Assembly (NCBI RefSeq): GCF_932294415.1
Contig: NC_065545.1
Coordinates: 17,178,857-17,242,856, forward strand
DNA from: Quercus robur
Taxonomy: Eukaryota; Streptophyta; Magnoliopsida; Fagales; Fagaceae
Reading direction: 5' to 3'
DNA length: 64,000 nucleotides
Each line of letters starts with the position of its first letter. Position 1 is the first letter of the stretch. The translations under genes and the position numbers were made by a program. The notes beneath the pieces were generated by a model that did no database searches, was not told where the DNA came from, and worked only from the letters and a program-made list of their open reading frames with translations. Positions 56,715 to 64,000 of this stretch are shown in pieces.

Positions 56715-56968
56715 GTTAGTTTACTAAATTCCAAGACCAAATTGTATCATTAGGGGTATCTCTAACCAACTACATTTGGTCAACTTTTGTGATGTCGATG
56801 CAATCTATTTATGCGATTTTATTGAGTTAAGAACATTCACATCAAATGTTACAAAATAGCATGACGGTTAAAATTTACCCAATCAATATCACTATTATAT
56901 TTTATCACATTCACATCATACTTGTGCAAATATAAACAAGCACTATTATATTTTATCACACTTATTGA
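56715..56968. repeat. 427-bp tandem duplication, unit 2, right part
   Basis: GTTAGTTTACTAAATTCCAA to about TTATCACACTTATTGAA. It continues unit 2 from 50455 and aligns to about 50018-50297 of unit 1. Confidence 0.8.
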
Positions 56969-58078
56969 ACCCAAGGGTCTACTTGGGCTCATTTTTTCTC
57001 TTGCCTAGCCTTTCCACAAATCCACCGAAGTTAAAAGAAATTAGTAATGACTCAATGGTCTTACTTTTTCTCTCCGTTGGTAATGACTCAATGGTCTTAG
57101 TTTCCATGTTTAAAAGAAATTAGTAATGATTCATTTCTTTAAAACCATGGAAATGATGAAATTACTCCTTAATTTTCTTGTTAAGTTAAAGAAATGAATC
57201 AATGCTCTTACTTTTTCTCTCCATTGAAAACAACAGATTCATATAATAAAGTCACTTTTACACATATTTTCGTCTTATCGCATCTAGTTGTACATTGATT
57301 TATAGCCATTGGAAGGTGGTACTTGAAATCTATATGCCTCACAAGAATATAGTACGTAAACTCAATGAAATTTCCACATGGTAGGAGCAAGTGGTGGTTA
57401 AAATTGAATGAATTTTTGCGTTGTCATGTTATACGGATTTGAACCAAACAAGAGAGTGAAAGAGACATTCTATTCCCACTCTCAACTCTTCCACATTGAA
57501 ATTATTATGCAACGTATGAATGAGATATGGTCCTAAGATTTTGGTTCCACATGGCCCACCCACTTCAAAATACATTTTCACATTTTGACCTACTCAAGCT
57601 AACAGGAAATGAACAGTTATTAACATAGAAGTGTAAAGTGGAAGAAGGGAAAAAAGAAAGGTAGAGAAAGAAGATGCCATGGAACAATTGGGCAAGTAGA
57701 TCAATGCCTTTAATAGCCTTCATGTTCACAGGCTCCTGTGCTTTATAGTGTTTGTTTCATTAATGTGTACCTCATTAAGAAGAAGAATCTAGGGTTATTG
57801 GATGACTGGCAATTGAGAGAGACTAGAGAGAGTGTGAAGTACCTTTTTTTTTTTTTTTTTTTTTTTGAAAAAAGTCTGAATTATCTATATTTATTAAAGC
57901 ATGAACTCGCTACATAAATATTCTTTTCCTATTTTATATGCTCATTATTCAAAACGTCCCACGTAATATTTTACATTACATTTCATTAAAATATTAATTT
58001 TTCTTGATTTTATTAATTGTTTCTATTGCTTTACACACAACAACTACTATCCACTCTCTTCCTTCATCCTCAGTGATT
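56969..58078. other. Intergenic, no gene recognised
   Basis: Contains a locally repeated segment at about 57030-57230 (TTAGTAATGACTCAATGGTCTT and TCTTACTTTTTCTCTCC recur) and a T23 run near 57846-57866. No coding signal. Confidence 0.4.
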
Positions 58079-58086
58079 AGGATAGG

Positions 58087-58598
58087 TAGGAGTGTTCACC
58101 AAATCACATAATGAGAAAACCGAATAAACCGCATTGCACCATACTCTCTCTATATATTAATATATTTATTTTTTAATATTAAATATATTATTAATAGTTT
58201 AATAACCTTAGTTTTCAAAAAATATATATATAGTTTAACAGCCCTAACAAGTGTTGATTAGGAAAATCAAGCCAAAATAAAGAAAAACTAGCTCAATAGC
58301 TTAAAACTTGGCGCAAAACAAAGGGAATAGCAGTTTTGGGCTGGGCATAAAAAACGCAAAATTAGAAAAATATACCAACTTTAAACCATTTAAACTACAT
58401 CTTAAATACCGCTCCGCACATGTGATCACAAAAATAAATAACGGTACGGTTATGGTTTTAGCTAAACTTTAAACTGCACCGCACCACACATGTGACCGCA
58501 AAAATAAGGTGCGGTGTGGTTATGGTTTTGGCTAAATTGCACCACAAAGTGCGGTGCTAAAAATGGCCCAAAACCTCACCGCACCGCAAACACCCCTA
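58087..58598. mobile_element. hAT-like non-autonomous element, 8-bp TSD
   Basis: The ends TAGGAGTGTTCAC and (inverted) TAGGGGTGTTTGC match at 10 of 13 positions. The flanks AGGATAGG (58079-58086) and AGGGTAGG (58599-58606) match at 7 of 8. The interior is rich in GTGCGGTG(C/T)GGTTATGG and its inverse ACCGCACC, subterminal repeats of the kind hAT transposases bind. No transposase. Confidence 0.75.
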
Positions 58599-58599
58599 A

Positions 58600-60227
58600 G
58601 GGTAGGGAAAGAAAGAATAAAAAACAAAATTCAAAATAAATAGTGCTAGTGTAAATTTACACGATTATTGTAGTAATCATGTATTTTTACACAACTTTAT
58701 ATTACTTGATATCGGTAAATTTTGGACTTGGTTGGCTAAAATATGATTATTTTTCTATCATACAAAGTATGTGGATCCACACACCAGCTAAAATGAACTA
58801 AATTTGTGAGTTTAAGTCATGATTTTAAGTTCAAAAATCATGAATTCAATTCATTTTACCGTGTGTGAATCGACACATGTGCAATGTTAATTGGGTGCAA
58901 GGGACCTAACATGTAACAAGGTTTTTTTTTCCCAAATAGGTTTACATAGGCAGAGCTATTTCGGCTCCCATAGATTATTGCTTGGCCACTAATATTTTAT
59001 GTGATGACTACTGACTAGTGAGTAGTGAGCCCCTCAAAAGGTTATAGAGACAATCATTTTAAGAGTTGAAATACGTATGCATCTTACATTAAAACAAAAA
59101 AAAAAAAGCAATAACAAGTCCCCATTCTAAATTGCGTAGGCTTCAACAACAACGCTCTTGTAAATGTACTTTAGAAATAGTGAAAGGTGCCAACTTGTGC
59201 TTATAATTTTTGAGTTGATGTAGAGTAGACAACGCACTTACAAAGTGGGTACAGCATTTTATCATTATTCCTTACCTTCCCCACCCTTACCTTCCTGCCC
59301 GAACCTGTGTCTCCAAAATACATGAACAGAAAAAACAAAAAAAAAAAAAACCCAAATTTTAGTGCCCCTTTAGCTTAGCTTTTGATTGATTTGATAAAAA
59401 TGGTAAAAGTATAATATTATTTAAAATAATTTTTTAAAATTGTACCTAAACAAATAGATTAATAAATAAACTATACAAAATTGTACCTAAACATATATAA
59501 ACTATCATGAAAAAGGTTAATCCAAACGCACTAGCATAGTTTCTTTCTTTTTCTTAGCAAGTTACAAATTTTTATATGGTGACTAGTTTTCATGAAAAAT
59601 CTTCCGATCCTAATTTTGGGTATGAGAAGAAAGTAGTAATGGACTCGCTGTCGATCTAGGGTCCCCATATCTTGGATATTGACCTTGCAATAGGATACGA
59701 ATCAATGCAGGACGTGAAACTTCAAACTTTTGTATTTGACAAGTCCTCAATTTATTAAAAAAGTGACCACAAAAAAGGTGTATATGGTTTATTATTATTA
59801 TTATTATTATTAGTTTTTTGTGGTGGGTAGAAAGTGTGTACGTTTATAAGCACTAGACATTAGTTTTAATTAGAGTGGTAAAAAGTTAGCAAGATGATGC
59901 AAATTCAGCCAAAAAAGAAGAAGAAGAAGAAAGTCTATCATATTGCAAGCAAAATGTGTTTTTAACTCTTTATGCTTGTATGTTCATTTGAGAGAACAAA
60001 GCTGTTCACTGAAAATTTGAAGCCGTGACAAGATATAACACTTTGACATTTAGCTAGAGTACTCACGGAAAAGTACTCAGTATAAAAATTGATGATCAAA
60101 GACACTTTTGGATCGATGGAGTTTGTTTTATTTAGGAGTGAGAGTCTACATGTCTCTAGAAATTGAGGTCCTTGGCTCTAGAAATGCTTCTATAAACAAA
60201 GTTTTGTCTCACGGAACACATATTAAG

Positions 60228-60262
<35 letters not shown>

Positions 60263-61850
60263 GGAGTCTGGTGTTAAAGGGTTATTACTTAATCCCCATG
60301 TAGAATTGTCTCAAGCACTTTCAAAGTGACATATAAAACAAACCAAATCCATGAAAAGGAGGACCATTCTTGTGACTACCTCTCTTTTTGTTATCTTATA
60401 AGAATCTTGCCTAATAATGTATTTTTAGAGAGAGAGAGAGAGAGAGAGAGGAAGTTGAGGAAGTCATGAAAGGCATGATTTCTAAGAGTCCAAACCATAC
60501 CCACTAAAGAGAAAAAAAAGTAGGAGATTTAGTTGGGCTTTTCCTCTTGGCCTTTTTTCTTTGTTGTGTGGCTAGTGGCATAAATGATGGTGAAGGAGAT
60601 GAGGATACCTCTCAGAAGCTTTCACTTTTTGACATCTATTTTTAATTTAAGTTTGTGAAGTCTGACATGTGAATTGGTCCATAATTCATTATAGCATCAC
60701 TCTTTGGAATCTTAATAAGTGATTTTAATCTGAAATACCTATAAAAGAATACTCGAGAGGCTTTTGCTTTCTTCACATGTGGATACCGACTATGCAAAAA
60801 AATTCTGTCCCTTTCTCCATCCTTTTCTATTTATTTATTTCTCCCCTATATCTTATTGGATGCTGGTGACCTATTTTATGGTTCATCTATTTTACTGGTC
60901 ATATTGAACAACGGGTCCTCTCTTCTTAAAAACCATCAATTTAGTTATGGATGGAATTTCCCTCCAAGCCTCTTTATTATTTATAGAAAAATTCTTTTAA
61001 TTCATCATATGAGTATATGACAATCTGTCCACATGTATTTGTATTTTGATTGATATGACCTATTTTAATAATCTTGTCTTATAATGGGTTCAATGGAATT
61101 TTCTATTTTTTTTCATACTAGTTCCTAATTTATTTTTCTTCTTTTCTTTTTAACAGGAATTATTGGATGTATATATTTTGTTACATCTTGAGTTGTTTGA
61201 AGACCAATTTTTTGTTGGATGATCTTCAACCCCTTTGTTAATTGTAATTATTTTTCATTTCCTATTTATTAATTGTTCTCTTTCTTATAATTGATCTTAT
61301 TTTCTCCAACGCTGAACCCGCTCATAATACAAAATTGACAAACCAAATGTGAAAGTTATCCAACCAAATGATGTTAGGACCATATAAATGCATGTTTTAG
61401 ACTAACAATGATATGGTGGCATAGCAATAATGCGGCTCTTTGAATGTAAAGTCATCATTTTAGAAAGCAAAGTCAGCCATCAAAGAGGATTTTCGTTACC
61501 GACCGTATCACTTTTGCTAGTTCCACCGGAGGGAAAGTCCAACTTTAAGATAACCTTGATGTCTTCAATTTTGGAAGTTTCAACTTTAAAAATAATCTTT
61601 GATGTCTTCGAATTCACATAAATTTGGTTTCAAACCACCAACTCACCATGTGCTTTGATATATTTTTTTTTCCTCAAAAAAAAAAAAAAAAAAAAAAAAT
61701 CACTATGGCAATTGAAAAAATAATCTATATAAAGTTTTAGTTGTTTATATAATACATGCAAATAGTCTCATAATTTACCACGTTATTGGTTGGAGAATAT
61801 AACTCCGAACCATATTAGAGTGTTAATTCAGGTGCCTTAAACTTCCAAGC
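58600..61850. other. Intergenic, no gene recognised
   Basis: AT-rich, with microsatellites: (ATT)n near 59791-59812, (GAA)n near 59918-59931, (GA)n at 60230-60259 and 60428-60450, and A22 near 61677-61699. Short frames here show no protein similarity that I recognise. Confidence 0.45.
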
Positions 61851-62468
61851 AAACCGGCTTCGGTAAGGGCTCATTTGCTTGCTGAGAACATTCACAGGAT
61901 TGATGCCAATACAACTAATAGCAACAAAGTCCAAAGAACGGCATGGAGCATTGGATACGCAGGCAAGAGAGCTGATTTGACAGGAAAGACCAAATGACTA
62001 AGACTGTTTTTAATGCTTCTTTTACCCATGCCTTGTCCCCACTAAAATTCACATTATGAAGAATTATAACCAGCTTTAAGACTAATGAAAGCTGTCCCCT
62101 AAAAATCAATCATATTGTTTGAAAAAACAGGTTGTTAATAATATTTATCTTCGGAGTCCTGCCAAACTCAGAAAGTCGGACCGATACAACAGCATGTTTT
62201 ACTTTCTGACTACAATGGTTATTAAAAAGTCATTAATTGTGATTGCTTGTCATGGGGTACCAAAATGTTGTATAAATACTAAATAAACAACCTGAATGTA
62301 AAAGGAAAAAAAGGTGCAAATAATATACATTGGCACAAAAGGTAATAAAACTTCCAGAACTTTTAACTTGATTTTTCCCGTTGAACTAAATTTAAACCAA
62401 TCTTCAAGAAAATGAAGCATCGGGAAGGTAATACGCTCACGATTTGCCTCACTACTAGTATGCCAAAA
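61851..62468 (-). other. Probable 3' UTR of the gene entering from the right edge
   Basis: Lies just downstream (minus strand) of the stop codon at 62469. It is less repetitive than its surroundings. The poly(A) site is not determinable. Confidence 0.3.
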
Positions 62469-62715
62469 TCAGGTTTCAATCATTGGTTCAGGGCCAGATG
62501 GCTCTGAGCTAGACCTGTTCGATTGTCTCACCGAGTTGAAAAGGATATCCTTGATAACCTGAATGGAAAAGAAAGAGATTTGTTAAAAGCAACACGATAA
62601 AGTGTGAAAATGCACAAAAACTGTAAAGGCTAGTCACCTGTGACATTAGACCATGAACCTGCTCCACAGTTATCTTAGCACTGTCTCGAGTAATCTTAGC
62701 AAGCTGAGACTCTTC
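62469..62715 (-). CDS. Last two coding exons of an unidentified gene (partial)
   Basis: Exons 62715-62638 and 62558-62469 (minus) join in phase with GT/AG borders: EESQLAKITRDSAKITVEQV, HGLMSQ, then VIKDILFNSVRQSNRSSSEP, SGPEPMIET and stop. That is 55 codons, 26 + 29. The protein end is mostly amphipathic helix with a Ser/Pro-rich tail. I do not recognise the family. The upstream exons must lie beyond 64000 or in parts I could not resolve, since no exon is evident between 62716 and 64000. Clean splice sites and no stops argue for a real gene. Confidence 0.6.
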
Positions 62716-64000
62716 CTGCAATTAATAGACATCAAAACCAAGATTAGGCAACAGAGATGATGAAGTAATGGATGATGAGCAGCTTATAAACTGACAAAAG
62801 GAAAGATTTTGTAATTTAATGAATACAAGTAAAATCTGCACCCCTAGCACACAATAGAATCTAAGAGCTATACATTGTTTTATATGTGATATGTGGGACT
62901 ACGTGGTAACCAAGTAGATGTAAGGGCAAGATCCATCGGAACGCATTGAAGAGGACATTTTCCTATCTTGAAAAAAGCAGAGATAAAGCACCAATTGAAA
63001 TTGAAAATGAAAATGTTCAGTTTCCCCAAAATCGAGTCCATTTAAAAAATCACAAAGGATCAGAGCACATCTACAGACAAGAAAGTTTTGGGAAAAATAT
63101 GTAGAAATTTGACCACAGTTTTGAAAATCAGACTAGACTGGCAGTGGCATTATAGCCCCGAAAATTTTGAAAATTTTTAATAACACGTGCATGTGTGTGT
63201 GTGTACATTGTTTGGGTATTTAAAAATTTGAATTTGGCCCCCAAAAAATGAGTTAATCCACTGACCCTCAAAAGAAAAAAATATTGGCCAGTTGAAGTAG
63301 TGACCCTAGAAGCCGTCGATTCATCCAAGAACGGAACCCATTTTGGGGTTTTAGGGCCTTTAGATTGCATGTCAGCAACATTGTTTTGTTTTTTTTAATA
63401 AGCCAGAGCAACATTTTTATAAAGAGATATTACTGGATTTGCGAAAAGAATTTCAACACCAAAAATTTACTGTGACTACAATAAATGCTCCCAAGTACAA
63501 GATTACTGTGAAGTATTAAATACCAGTAGAGTATAACTACTCAGCATAAGTTGGTTGTACTAGAAATTTGTATTAGAAGATGGAGAAAAAAGAAATTTTA
63601 GATATAGAAACTAGAAATAGATGGTGGGTTTGAACTTTGAAGGGAGAGAAACAAGTTAGAAATCTGGAGCTCTTAAAGCTCTTTCTGGTTCTGTGTTAGC
63701 TCTAAGAATATGCATAATGTAGTTGTCATTTGTTCTAGGATATGTATAATGGAGTTGTCATTAGTGTGAGAACAATTGGAAGAATTACGAGTGAGTTTCC
63801 CCATCGCAAAGAGTGTGTTTTCAATAGTTTGGATCAATAACTCATAAGGATGGTTAGATCGAAAAGGATGAGAATTACAAAATAAGAGCAGAGTGGATGA
63901 AATGAATAAGGACATCAAGAATATTGCGTGATCATAGAATACTTGTCAAGTTAAAGAGAAAGTTGATCATCAAAAAAATAAAAAGGTTAAGTGGAAAGAG
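62716..64000 (-). other. Probable intron of the right-edge gene
   Basis: No exon with recognisable protein was found. Contains a (GT)n tract near 63191-63203 and no delimited transposon. Confidence 0.35.

Noticed and set aside
1-64000. CRISPR array, bacterial operon, phage or plasmid features
   Set aside because: The window is clearly plant nuclear DNA; no regularly spaced repeats, ribosome-binding sites or prokaryotic gene clusters are present.

Overview
This is a window of nuclear DNA from a eudicot plant, most likely a woody one. It is AT-rich and carries intron-rich genes separated by long stretches of fossil transposons. The recurring LINE tail ending in TTACTTATCAAAA is one I associate with Fagaceae (oak, chestnut); that assignment is inference from memory and was not tested by alignment.

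Four complete protein genes can be reconstructed, each with phase-consistent GT/AG exon joins, plus the 3' end of a fifth. (1) A TADA1/Hfi1-type SAGA coactivator subunit, one coding exon, minus strand, 1803-3068. (2) A 13-exon gene (6702-21362, plus, 358 aa) that reads as the kinetochore protein CENP-O; its introns hold a MULE, an inverted-repeat element, several LINE tails and SINEs. (3) A 4-exon secreted class III peroxidase of the PER16/PER45 type (28374-30703, plus, 324 aa). (4) A 16-exon plasma-membrane H+-ATPase of the PMA4 type (39883 to 32074, minus, 954 aa), convergent with the peroxidase. (5) The last two coding exons of an unidentified gene entering from the right edge (62469-62715, minus).

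Layout: 1-1800 is the 3' flank of gene 1 with an old tandem duplication. 3.1-6.7 kb is the divergent intergenic region between genes 1 and 2. 21.4-28.4 kb is gene-poor, with a LINE fragment, tandem duplications, an XhoI-site palindrome cluster and a 396-bp inverted-repeat element. 40.2-62.4 kb is a transposon landscape: a 1.1-kb MULE, three members of one ~180-bp MITE family each with a perfect 9-bp target-site duplication, two hAT-like elements with 8-bp duplications, SINE pieces, and a 6.26-kb Ty3/gypsy element (50456-56714, TSD GTTAG). That element is internally deleted and carries a spliced, coding-looking ORF antisense to its integrase.

The genes show no functional cluster: chromatin coactivator, kinetochore, cell-wall redox and proton pump are the usual unrelated neighbours of a plant chromosome. 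I saw no bacterial-type system, CRISPR array, rRNA gene or intact tRNA gene. The most notable content is the fine structure of the transposons: many insertions can be delimited to the base by their target-site duplications.
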